DNA from: SCTG01 sp964384595
GTDB lineage: Bacteria; Nitrospirota; Nitrospiria; Nitrospirales; NS-4
NCBI GenBank assembly: GCA_964384595.1
Contig: CAYLLY010000009.1
Coordinates: 1-48,106 of the forward strand
Length of the DNA stretch: 48,106 nucleotides
Direction of reading: 5' to 3'
Positions 22,804 to 30,010 of this stretch are shown one piece after another. Position numbers and translations under genes: made by a program. The notes beneath the pieces are model-generated. The model was not told where the DNA came from and made no database searches. It was given only the letters and a program-made list of their open reading frames with translations. Each line of letters starts with the position of its first letter. Within the stretch, counting starts at the first letter, position 1.

Positions 22804-24081
22804 ATGAATACGGATGGCCAAATCAAACATCGGCGAGCCATTGAGGCGCTACGCTCGGGGGTTCCGAACCGTGATGCCGTTCTTGCGTTGGGATGCACCC
22901 AACCGGACATTGAGAGAAGGTTCCGACAACAGCTCCAAAGTGCCAGGCAGCGTGTAGTGGATGGGTCTGTGACTCACGGCATGCTGGTCGAAGGTGACTT
23001 TGGGGCAGGGAAATCGCACCTGCTTGAATACTTGCTGCACCTCGCATTGGAAGAAAATTTTGTGTGCAGTAAAGTCGTCATCAGCAAAGAGACGCCCCTT
23101 TACGACCCTGTGAAGTTGTATCGTGCTGCTATCGAGGCTGCGGTCGTGCCAGGGAAAAGGGGCGATGCGTTGACCGAAATTGCGACCAAATTGAATCCCA
23201 GGAACGAATCGTATAAAGACCTGTATCAATGGGTGAACCGTCCAGGGGCGGATCTGAACTCACGGTTTGCTGCAACGCTTTTCTTGTTCGAGCGCATGCC
23301 CAATGCTCCGGAATTGAGTAACCGAATCATCCGCTTCTGGTCAGGCGAGCAAATTGGCGTTGGTGAAATCAAGAAATATCTCAGAGCTTGCCGCGAGTCG
23401 GTCACGTACAAGATAGACAAGATTCCTGTAAAGGAGCTTGCCTTGCAACGATTCAAGTTCGCCTCTCGGCTAATGGTTGCGGCAGGTTATGCAGGCTGGG
23501 TTCTGCTCATTGATGAGGTCGAACTGATCGGGCGGTACTCTCTGATGCAACGAGCAAAGTCCTATGCAGAACTGGCGCGTTGGATGGGAAAGCTGGAAGA
23601 GGCAAAATTTACAGGGCTCACAACGGTACTTACAATCACGGAAGACTTTAAGGGCAGGGTTCTGGATGAGAGGGACGATCTGGAGAAGGTTCCCGGAAAG
23701 CTGAGGGCGACAGCATCGGAGCCTGATCTTCTCCTAGCGCGCCAAGCCGAGCAAGGAATGCACATCATTCAGCGCAATAAGACTTCTCTGACAAAGCCCG
23801 ACGACACTGTGCTCAGGCAGACCTATGACAAAGTCCGATCCATTCATGCTGAAGCATACAACTGGGAGCCGCCACCGGTGTCCTCCGTCGAGCGGCTGGG
23901 CACCACTCGTATGCGTGAGTATGTGAAAGGGTGGATCACCGAGTGGGACCTGAAGCGGCTCGATCCGGGGTACACCCCCGAGATTGAAGTGACGGAACTG
24001 AAACAAGACTATACCGAGGATCGGAACCTACAAGTCGCAACCGAAGAAAATGACGGCACAATAAATCCCGAGCAAGAGTGA
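22804..24081 (+). CDS. island gene 3: BrxD-like P-loop ATPase
   Basis: 425 aa with an intact ATPase core: Walker A GDFGAGKSH (K70), a VCSKVVISKETPLYDP segment, and Walker B WVLLIDEVELIGRYS (D237, E238). The N-terminal start RRAIEALRSGVPNRDAV and the SKETPLYDP block are hallmarks of the BrxD/DUF2791 family known from type 2 BREX and related defence loci, where an AAA+/STAND-like ATPase works with a helicase. The ATG at 22804 is preferred over an upstream GTG because GGAGGG lies 7 nt before it. The next gene overlaps by 4 bp (GTGA). Confidence 0.9.
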   Translation: MNTDGQIKHRRAIEALRSGVPNRDAVLALGCTQPDIERRFRQQLQSARQRVVDGSVTHGMLVEGDFGAGKSHLLEYLLHLALEENFVCSKVVISKETPLYDPVKLYRAAIEAAVVPGKRGDALTEIATKLNPRNESYKDLYQWVNRPGADLNSRFAATLFLFERMPNAPELSNRIIRFWSGEQIGVGEIKKYLRACRESVTYKIDKIPVKELALQRFKFASRLMVAAGYAGWVLLIDEVELIGRYSLMQRAKSYAELARWMGKLEEAKFTGLTTVLTITEDFKGRVLDERDDLEKVPGKLRATASEPDLLLARQAEQGMHIIQRNKTSLTKPDDTVLRQTYDKVRSIHAEAYNWEPPPVSSVERLGTTRMREYVKGWITEWDLKRLDPGYTPEIEVTELKQDYTEDRNLQVATEENDGTINPEQE

Positions 24082-24668
24082 CCCTTCGGAAGGTCAGAGA
24101 AATGCCAATCCCATATCGCGATGCTGATGACCTGAATGAGCTGGGCGAGGCCGGTTATCTCAAAATCGAACCATCATCTGTCGGTTCCGGCTATCTGGGC
24201 GCGCTGTTTCTGATCAACGCGCGTGGCGAACCGGTCGAGTTTACCTACAACCGAATCGAAACACCGCATACCTTTCTGTGGCGACAGGACGACATCCGAC
24301 GGCACGCTGAGAGAAAACTGACGGCGTCACTCCTTGCGATCTGCCCTCGAACTCCTCGGATTTTGTTATGCCTCGCCGAAGAGGTGGGAAGCGACCTATT
24401 TTGCCAGGATGTTCAACTCTCGATCCCGGTCTGCCGCATTGCTCCCGCAATGAAAGCCACGGCCTTTTCCGGCCAGGAAACTCAGGAAGTCACTGAAGCC
24501 TCCGAACCCATGAATCTCTTTTGGTTTCCAGGCAGTCCCAAGGATGACTCGATCGAACGGCGGCTTCTCCGCGAGTTGACCTCTCGTGGGCTGCTTGTGG
24601 AACCGTTCGAACGGGCATCCGTCGGACTCCGCGAGGTCTATCGAACGAAAGATGGGCCGGCAACATGA
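24078..24668 (+). CDS. island gene 4: unknown 196-aa protein
   Basis: 196 aa. The N-terminal half has a recognisable small-domain look: GYLKIEPSSVGSGYLGALFL, then GEPVEFTYNRIETPHTFLWR and an RRHAERKLTASLLAIC helix. The C-terminal part has a helix typical of partner binding (DSIERRLLRELTSRGLLVEPFE). No catalytic motif. I have the impression that similar proteins sit beside DUF2791 pairs and helicases in other bacteria, but cannot verify it. GTG at 24078 overlaps the gene 3 stop; an ATG at 24102 is an alternative. Gene 5 starts inside its stop codon (ATGA). Confidence 0.82.
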   Translation: MTLRKVREMPIPYRDADDLNELGEAGYLKIEPSSVGSGYLGALFLINARGEPVEFTYNRIETPHTFLWRQDDIRRHAERKLTASLLAICPRTPRILLCLAEEVGSDLFCQDVQLSIPVCRIAPAMKATAFSGQETQEVTEASEPMNLFWFPGSPKDDSIERRLLRELTSRGLLVEPFERASVGLREVYRTKDGPAT

Positions 24669-26899
24669 GAGTGTCAGGCGATTGGTGGAAAGAGACTGGC
24701 AAGGCAGAGGCTCCACGCGCCAGGTGGTTGGGAATCTTTCGTCGGCAGGTTCGACTGAACGAACGCGCCCCGCGTCGGCTGACCGTTCCTTTGGTCAAAG
24801 CCGCTACCCCCCAGCACCTGTTGATGTCGGAGAATGATTTCCGCACGACACCCAACACGACACCCAATTGGCTAACCATCGTATTGCCATTAGCGCCCGC
24901 TGTCAATCTCATAGCAGGTCCGGTCACATCTTCCAATGTTGAGAGCGGCAGCGTATATCTCATTGGCGTCCTGCTTAATGAGGAACCGACTGCTTTGCTC
25001 GCTCAACAAAGGCATTCAGGAGCTTGTCAACAATCTTCCGGCGAGATGCAGTCGCCAACCGAGGCAGAGCTTCCGCTTTCGAAACGGCTCGCCTATCTGC
25101 TTCAACCACCTACTGACTTGCTTCTTTCGGGGGTAGGACCCTTGGAGTGGCCGGGGACGTTGTTCGAATACCAATTGGATGGTATCAAAGCGCTGCTCAC
25201 ACGGGATTCGCTCCTGCTTGCCGATGATATGGGGCTTGGTAAGACGATCCAGGCAATCGGGGCTCTCCGAATACTTATCTTGCAGCGTCGCGTCGAGTCC
25301 GTTTTGCTGATCGTTCGTGCGGGTCTCATCAGTCAGTGGCGAAAGGAACTACGCCTCTGGGCACCGGAGTTGCGTGTCTCAACCGTTCGCGGGCCAACAA
25401 ACGAACGGGCCTGGCAATGGACTACACCGGCGCATGTATGCCTGGTAAGTTATGAAACCTTCCGCTCCGACTTTACCGACAACCCACACTCGCCGCCACG
25501 CCGCCGCGTTTGGGATGTTGTGGTACTCGACGAAGCTCAGGCGATAAAAAACCGGGGCGCAGAGGTCAGCCGAAAGTGCAAGCAGCTTCGGAGGCGCCGG
25601 GCGTGGGCGCTCACCGGCACCCCACTCGAAAACAGCGCTGAAGATCTGGCTTCCATTCTCGAATTCGTCGCACCGCTCAAAGACGGAGAGACGCCTCTAA
25701 GACTGACTCCTGGTTCGGAACTCCGCGAAAAGCACAAACTTATGCAACTTCGCCGAAAGAAGATTAACGTACTTCCTCAGCTTCCCCCAAAGATTGTCAG
25801 TCAAATAGCGCTGCCGCTCGATGGAGCACAGCGCGAAAGTTACGACCGTGCGGAAAAGGAAGGTGTTATCCAATTGGAAGAAAAGGGCGAGACCGTCCGA
25901 GTGGAAAACGTCCTGGAACTCATTATGAGGTTGAAACAGATTTGCAACTTCTGCCCGGCCACCGGGCAATCTGCGAAACTCAATGATATCTGCGAGCGGC
26001 TGAGCACTCTAGAAGCCGCAGGTTATCGCGCTCTTATCTTCTCTCAGTTCACGGACGAAAAACATGGTGCCCGTGCGATCGCCTCGCGACTTCAGTCATT
26101 TCAACCGCTCCTGTATACGGGCGTCCTTTCTCCTTCTCAAAAAGACGCGACCATAAGAGAATTCAAAGAGAATCCCTCCAGAAAGGTCCTTGTGCTTTCT
26201 CTGCGAGCCGGTGGCCAGGGCCTGAATTTACAGGAAGCCTCGTATGTGTTTCACTTCGACCGATGGTGGAATCCCGCTGTCGAGCGTCAGGCCGAGGACA
26301 GGAGCCACCGTCTCGGACAAACCGTCCCAGTCAATATCTACAAGTACACTTGCGAAGGCACGATTGAAGAGAGGATTGACAAAATCCTCCAGGAGAAGCA
26401 ACTGCTTTTCGACGAAATAGTGGATGACGTTTCGATTGACTTGAAGTCGAAACTGACCGAGGAGGAGCTTTTTGGGTTATTCGGGCTGACGCCGCCTGAG
26501 CGCGCCAGGTCATCGCAGCAGCGTGGGGCGCCCTCGGTTGACTATGCTGCAATGGGAGGGGTGGAATTCGAGGGATACGTCAAGGGTCTGATGGAGCGCA
26601 GAGGGTGGCGTGTCGAAACTACGCCGGTGACACGCGACGGCGGGATAGACCTTATCGCGCGTCGAGAAGATGACGTAGGCTTGGAGATGACGCTCTATAT
26701 TCAGTGTAAGAACCACTCGTCTCCAGTCGGCGTTGACGTGGTTCGGGAACTGAATGGCGCTCTGCCGAGACAACATCCGGGAGCCCGCGGTGTAGTTGTC
26801 TGTCCGAGCGGCTTTACAACTGACGCAATAGCATTTGCTAAAGATCGAGGACTGGCCCTGTGGGATCGCCATCAACTATTTGAGTTATCCCGGGAATGA
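24665..26899 (+). CDS. island gene 5: SNF2-family helicase fused to Mrr-type nuclease
   Basis: 744 aa. Residues 1-160 are an uncharacterised N-terminal domain. A complete SNF2 helicase core follows: Walker A DDMGLGKT (187-194), motif II DEAQ (289-292), motif III ALTGTPLENS, and motifs V-VI SLRAGGQGLNLQEA and RSHRLGQTVPVNIYK. Residues about 625-744 form a restriction-endonuclease-like Mrr domain with GGIDLIA (D662) and IQCKNH (Q680, K682), the D...QxK version of the PD-(D/E)xK site. The enzyme likely translocates on DNA and cleaves it. As last and largest gene it is the presumed effector. It overlaps gene 4 by 4 bp. Confidence 0.92.
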   Translation: MRVSGDWWKETGKAEAPRARWLGIFRRQVRLNERAPRRLTVPLVKAATPQHLLMSENDFRTTPNTTPNWLTIVLPLAPAVNLIAGPVTSSNVESGSVYLIGVLLNEEPTALLAQQRHSGACQQSSGEMQSPTEAELPLSKRLAYLLQPPTDLLLSGVGPLEWPGTLFEYQLDGIKALLTRDSLLLADDMGLGKTIQAIGALRILILQRRVESVLLIVRAGLISQWRKELRLWAPELRVSTVRGPTNERAWQWTTPAHVCLVSYETFRSDFTDNPHSPPRRRVWDVVVLDEAQAIKNRGAEVSRKCKQLRRRRAWALTGTPLENSAEDLASILEFVAPLKDGETPLRLTPGSELREKHKLMQLRRKKINVLPQLPPKIVSQIALPLDGAQRESYDRAEKEGVIQLEEKGETVRVENVLELIMRLKQICNFCPATGQSAKLNDICERLSTLEAAGYRALIFSQFTDEKHGARAIASRLQSFQPLLYTGVLSPSQKDATIREFKENPSRKVLVLSLRAGGQGLNLQEASYVFHFDRWWNPAVERQAEDRSHRLGQTVPVNIYKYTCEGTIEERIDKILQEKQLLFDEIVDDVSIDLKSKLTEEELFGLFGLTPPERARSSQQRGAPSVDYAAMGGVEFEGYVKGLMERRGWRVETTPVTRDGGIDLIARREDDVGLEMTLYIQCKNHSSPVGVDVVRELNGALPRQHPGARGVVVCPSGFTTDAIAFAKDRGLALWDRHQLFELSRE

Positions 26900-26930
26900 C
26901 TCTGTGACGCTTCGCAAGTTCATAGTCTTA

Positions 26931-27069
26931 AGCCGCTGGTAGAGCTCGAATGTGGAATAGTTCGGCAGCGGGAGGACCGTCGCCAGAGGAATGGGCAGGG
27001 ACGCGGCCAGGAAGGAGCCTTTAGACGTTCGCTGCACGGTCAAAGCCTCCCTCTTCACGGCATCTTAAC
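26931..27069 (-). pseudogene. decayed pabB 5' fragment (right direct repeat)
   Basis: On the minus strand this reads LTVQRTSKGSFLAAS then LATVLPLPNYSTFELYQRL, closely matching pabB residues 8-45. The start is broken: the ATG is followed by CCG and TGA because of a 1-bp deletion. The match ends at the island edge, where the frame runs on into unrelated codons and stops. Weak similarity continues upstream to about 27096. Differences from intact pabB are mostly silent or conservative, so the fragment diverged while part of a working gene. The rest of the 254-bp gap 26900-27153 holds only the atp promoter. Confidence 0.85.
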
Positions 27070-27106
27070 GCAGTCGTTGAAGGCACGGCAAGGCGTTGGG
27101 TGTGCC

Positions 27107-27135
27107 TTGACTTCCCGGGGTGATTCTGTTTAGAT
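27107..27135 (+). promoter_or_regulatory. atp (F0) operon promoter
   Basis: TTGACT (27107-27112), a 17-bp spacer and TTAGAT (27130-27135), 18 bp before the ATG of atpZ/I. Confidence 0.65.
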
Positions 27136-27153
27136 GGCGCGGTTTTTGGCTTT

Positions 27154-27363
27154 ATGGCTGACCAGCCCGATGCGTTCCGGAAAGGCCTGTCGATCGCCAT
27201 GCGGATCGGCGTCGAATTGGTCGCCGCCTTGGCCGTGGGCGGGGGGTTGGGCTACTTGGCCGATTCGTACTTCGATTCCAGTCCCATAGGCATCCTGATC
27301 GGCGTCTTCCTGGGCATGTCGGCGGGGCTCTTGAACGTGTATCGAATGGCGTCACGGTTCTGA
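27154..27363 (+). CDS. AtpZ/AtpI-family ATP synthase accessory protein
   Basis: 69 aa with two transmembrane helices (about residues 18-37 and 43-62) separated by YFDSSP. The sequence GVELVAALAVGGGLGYLAD and the C-terminal GLLNVYRMAS match the AtpZ/AtpI group that precedes atpB in many bacteria and helps c-ring assembly or Mg2+ handling. It ends 2 bp before atpB. Confidence 0.87.
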   Translation: MADQPDAFRKGLSIAMRIGVELVAALAVGGGLGYLADSYFDSSPIGILIGVFLGMSAGLLNVYRMASRF

Positions 27364-27365
27364 CT

Positions 27366-28160
27366 ATGGAAAGCGGCGCAGCAGGCCACGCGGACAGCAA
27401 CCCACTCCATCCGTTTGAACTGCATCCTTATGGGGAGTTCCGTCTTCCTGAAGGTTTTCCATTCTTCGGACTCGACGTTTCCCTGAACAAGGCCGTGCTC
27501 ATGATGTGGATCATCATCGCGCTGGCCGCCTGGGTGTTGATCATGGCGGGCAAAGGACGGCGGCTTGTGCCGACGCGACTACAGAGCCTGGCCGAACTGC
27601 TGGTGGAGTTCATCCGGGGCATGATCCTGGATACGATGGGCGAGAAAGGCATGCGCTTCTTTCCCCTCATCGCCACCCTGTTTGTCTTCATCATGTTCTC
27701 CAATTTGCTGGGGCTCATTCCGGGGTCCTACACGGTGACGAGCCAGATCGTGGTCACGGCGGCCTTCGCGTTGTCCGTCTATACGATGAGCATCTTCGTC
27801 GGGTTTTGGTTTCATGGCTTTAAGTTCCTCGGCATTTTGATTCCGCCGGGAACGCCCGCCCTGCTCCTGCCGCTGATGATGCCTATCGAGTTGGTCAGCC
27901 AGCTGGCCAGGCCGGTGTCGCTGGCAGTCCGGCTCTTCGCCAACATGACGGCAGGGCATACGATCCTGGCCGTCCTGTTCGGGATGGCGCTCTCGCTGCC
28001 GATCTTCGTGGGATGGCTTCCGTTCGCCTTCACCATAGCCATAAACGGCCTCGAAGTGGGCATCGCCCTCATCCAGGCCTACATTTTCACGATTCTGACC
28101 TGCGTGTACCTCGGAGACGCCATTAATCTGCATGGGGCGCATTCCGAAGGCGCGCATTAG
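27366..28160 (+). CDS. atpB: F0F1 ATP synthase subunit a
   Basis: 264 aa, about five or six membrane helices. The essential arginine is in QLARPVSLAVRLFANMTAGH, and the conserved GLEVGIALIQAYIFTIL stretch forms the last helix. It supplies the proton half-channels facing the c ring. The start MESGAAGHADSNPLHPFEL is typical of subunits with a short periplasmic lead. Second gene of the F0 cluster. Confidence 0.96.
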   Translation: MESGAAGHADSNPLHPFELHPYGEFRLPEGFPFFGLDVSLNKAVLMMWIIIALAAWVLIMAGKGRRLVPTRLQSLAELLVEFIRGMILDTMGEKGMRFFPLIATLFVFIMFSNLLGLIPGSYTVTSQIVVTAAFALSVYTMSIFVGFWFHGFKFLGILIPPGTPALLLPLMMPIELVSQLARPVSLAVRLFANMTAGHTILAVLFGMALSLPIFVGWLPFAFTIAINGLEVGIALIQAYIFTILTCVYLGDAINLHGAHSEGAH

Positions 28161-28203
28161 CCACGGCTCTCGCGGATCGAACGGATAGAAAGGAGAACGC
28201 TGC

Positions 28204-28437
28204 ATGGATGCTGCATCGGCTGCGCTGTTGGGAATGGGATTGGCGGCCGCCGGGTTCGCCGGCGCCGGCGTGGGAATCGGCTATGTCTTCGGCAAGATGA
28301 TCGAGGCGGTCGCGCGCCAGCCGGAGGCCGAGGGCCGGGTCGGCAAGTACATGTGGATCGGGTTCGCCCTCGTGGAAGCGATCGCCCTCTACGGGCTCGT
28401 CATCGCGTTCATCATCATGGGGAAGGGTGGGAAATAA
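28204..28437 (+). CDS. atpE: F0F1 ATP synthase subunit c
   Basis: 77 aa, two-helix hairpin with the polar loop ARQPEAEG. The ion-binding carboxylate is the glutamate in GFALVEAIALYG. Helix 1 has GVGIGYV and the residue after the glutamate is alanine, lacking the Gln and Ser ligands of Na+-type c subunits, so proton coupling is expected. AAAGGAGAA precedes the ATG. Confidence 0.96.
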   Translation: MDAASAALLGMGLAAAGFAGAGVGIGYVFGKMIEAVARQPEAEGRVGKYMWIGFALVEAIALYGLVIAFIIMGKGGK

Positions 28438-28443
28438 GCGGCC

Positions 28444-28950
28444 ATGCCACAGTTTGACACGCACTTTTTCTCGTCGCTGCTCTTCTGGGAGATCGTCTCG
28501 TTCGCGGTCCTGCTGTTTATCCTGGCGAAGTACGCCTTCCCGCCTATCTTACAAACTCTCGACGAGCGGGAGCGCAAAATCCGCGAGAGCATCGAATCGG
28601 CGGAGCGGCGGAGCGCGGAGGCGGAGCGGCGGATGGCCGAGTACGAGGCCAAGATGAAGGCCTCGGCCAAAGAAGCGGAGGAGATGATCGCGCAGGCCAA
28701 GGCCCGGGCCCAGCAGATGAAGGAAGAGAACGAGCGCCAGCTCTCGGCCGACGCGGAACGGATCAAGGCCGCCGCCGCCCGCGAGATCGAGCAGGAGCGC
28801 CGCAAGGCGCTCGATGACGTGCGCCGCCACGCCGGCGAACTGGCGCTGCAGGTCGCCGGGAAGGTCCTGGAGCGGAGTCTGACGGACGCGGACCACAAAC
28901 GCCTGGCCGACGAATCCCTCGCCGCCGTCGCCAAGGACTTCGAAAAGTAG
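28444..28950 (+). CDS. atpF: F0F1 ATP synthase subunit b
   Basis: 168 aa: one N-terminal membrane helix (FWEIVSFAVLLFILAKYAF) followed by a long alanine/glutamate/arginine-rich coiled coil, the peripheral stalk. The PPILQTLDERERKIRE segment is a b-subunit hallmark. F1 and delta genes do not follow; a hairpin does. A single b gene (not b plus b') is present in this cluster. Confidence 0.95.
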   Translation: MPQFDTHFFSSLLFWEIVSFAVLLFILAKYAFPPILQTLDERERKIRESIESAERRSAEAERRMAEYEAKMKASAKEAEEMIAQAKARAQQMKEENERQLSADAERIKAAAAREIEQERRKALDDVRRHAGELALQVAGKVLERSLTDADHKRLADESLAAVAKDFEK

Positions 28951-28951
28951 G

Positions 28952-28970
28952 GGAGGGGTTTACCCCCTCC
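28952..28970. terminator. terminator hairpin between atpF and the GYD gene
   Basis: GGAGGGG (28952-28958) pairs with CCCCTCC (28964-28970) around a 5-nt loop, directly after the atpF stop and 3 bp from the convergent gene stop. A T-rich stretch follows on the plus strand. Confidence 0.6.
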
Positions 28971-28973
28971 TCA

Positions 28974-29276
28974 TCATTTCTTCCAGATCTCCCGTAGTAG
29001 CTTCGCCCACTGATCCCGCGTCACCGCCGGCATGGTGGTGATCGAGATGTGGCCGAGCGAGGCGTTCTTGACGGCCGCCTTCATCGCCGCCTTGTTGTCG
29101 GGAAACTCCAGAATCGCCACGACGTCATATTCCCCGAGGCAGTAGTAGGCGTCGAGGAGTTTGCCCCCCAGTCCCTCGATGTTTTTCTTCACCTTGTCGG
29201 ACCGGGCGATGCCCTGGCCCTTCATCGTCATGATCCCTTCCCGCGTGAACTTCACCAGGCTGACGTAGACGGGCAT
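28974..29276 (-). CDS. GYD domain-containing protein
   Basis: 100 aa. MPVYVSLVKFTREGI starts a small ferredoxin-like alpha+beta fold. The family motif appears as CLGEYDVVAILEFPDNKAA, with the eponymous GEYD at about residue 47. GYD proteins are dimeric AsnC/RAM-like domains of unknown function. It converges on atpF. The adjoining gap 29277-29629 holds the promoter and long leader of the RRM gene and no ORF I can support. Confidence 0.9.
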   Translation of the reverse strand: MPVYVSLVKFTREGIMTMKGQGIARSDKVKKNIEGLGGKLLDAYYCLGEYDVVAILEFPDNKAAMKAAVKNASLGHISITTMPAVTRDQWAKLLREIWKK

Positions 29277-29394
29277 AGTCTCCTCCCTTCGCAGCGCCCG
29301 ACCTTCTCGGCGGGCTTCAGTTTCGCAGCAACCTCACGACAACTCCCATTCTAGCTCCGGTCGGTAGCCCGCACAAGATTCTCATGCTTGTTGT

Positions 29395-29423
29395 TTGCGT
29401 TCTGCCGGGAAGTGTGTTACAGT
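29395..29423 (+). promoter_or_regulatory. possible promoter of the RRM gene with long leader
   Basis: TTGCGT (29395-29400), a 17-bp spacer and TACAGT (29418-29423). If used, the leader would be about 200 nt, similar in length to cold-shock mRNA leaders. Weak -35 match. Confidence 0.4.
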
Positions 29424-29629
29424 GCGTACTGTCTAGCGCTTTCACCGCCGCGGGGCCGGGCGGGGAGGAGCGATAACCCATCAGGCCCTGAAACCGATAT
29501 TGCCTTGCTGGTAGGAATCTGAACGGAACGTCTGTCCTGAGCGCTGCCTGGTTCATTGCACCGTCCTCGATATCATTCCTTCTTGTTCCCTGACTCTCAA
29601 GACAATGTCACAATAGTAGAGGAGGTACT

Positions 29630-29929
29630 ATGAGTACCAAGTTGTATGTGGGCGGTCTGCCCTATTCCGTCACCGAGCAGCAGCTCAACGAGTTGTTCTC
29701 CCAACAGGGCACCGTGTCCTCGGCCAAGGTGATCACGGACAAGTTCACCGGCCAATCGCGGGGCTTCGGGTTCGTGGAGATGTCCACGACGGAGGAAGCG
29801 AAGAAGGCCATCAGCGCGCTCAACGGCACGCAAATGGACGGACGGCCGCTCACGGTGAACGAGGCCAAGCCCCAGGAGAAGCGTACCGGCGGCGGGGGAT
29901 ACGGAGGCGGTGGTCGGAACCGCTTCTAA
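29630..29929 (+). CDS. RRM-type RNA-binding protein with glycine-rich tail
   Basis: 99 aa: one RNA recognition motif with RNP2 LYVGGLP (5-11) and RNP1 RGFGFVEM (about 43-50), then a short arginine/glycine tail (TGGGGYGGGGRNRF). Bacterial proteins of this kind, as in cyanobacteria (Rbp), bind single-stranded RNA and are often cold-induced. GAGGAGG lies 7 nt before the ATG. A 12-bp hairpin follows the gene, so it is probably monocistronic. Confidence 0.94.
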   Translation: MSTKLYVGGLPYSVTEQQLNELFSQQGTVSSAKVITDKFTGQSRGFGFVEMSTTEEAKKAISALNGTQMDGRPLTVNEAKPQEKRTGGGGYGGGGRNRF

Positions 29930-29953
29930 GACCGGTCGATAGAAGGCACGCAT

Positions 29954-29985
29954 GGAGCGGGCGCCTCGCCGGTGGCGCCCGCTCC
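29954..29985. terminator. 12-bp perfect hairpin after the RRM gene
   Basis: GGAGCGGGCGCC (29954-29965) and GGCGCCCGCTCC (29974-29985) pair perfectly around 8 nt. It lies 24 bp after the stop codon; no U-run follows. Confidence 0.6.
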
Positions 29986-30010
29986 ACCCTAACCACGGAG
30001 ACCTTCGCTT

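Larger units (their letters stand above)
20858..26930. other. accessory island (candidate defence system) between pabB copies
   Basis: About 6 kb holding five rightward genes with 4-bp overlaps or short gaps and one promoter. Base composition is visibly more AT-rich and codon choice more relaxed (many TTG, AAA, TTT, GAA codons) than the flanks. No integrase, transposase or tRNA is present. The ends are defined by the duplicated pabB 5' segment. Gene content (two BrxD-like proteins and a SNF2-Mrr fusion) suggests defence against foreign DNA. Confidence 0.75.

Noticed and set aside
20858..26930. Complete BREX system
   Set aside because: Only BrxD-like ATPases and a helicase are present; PglX, PglZ, BrxA, BrxB, BrxC and BrxL are all missing.
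20858..26930. Prophage or transposon carrying the island
   Set aside because: No integrase, transposase, terminal inverted repeat or phage structural gene; the only boundary signal is the pabB duplication.
26931..27096. Functional second pabB start or short peptide gene
   Set aside because: The start codon is followed by a stop within two codons, and the frame leaves pabB homology at the island edge.
28204..28437. Na+-type ATP synthase c subunit
   Set aside because: Glutamate is followed by alanine, and helix 1 has isoleucine where Na+ types have glutamine.
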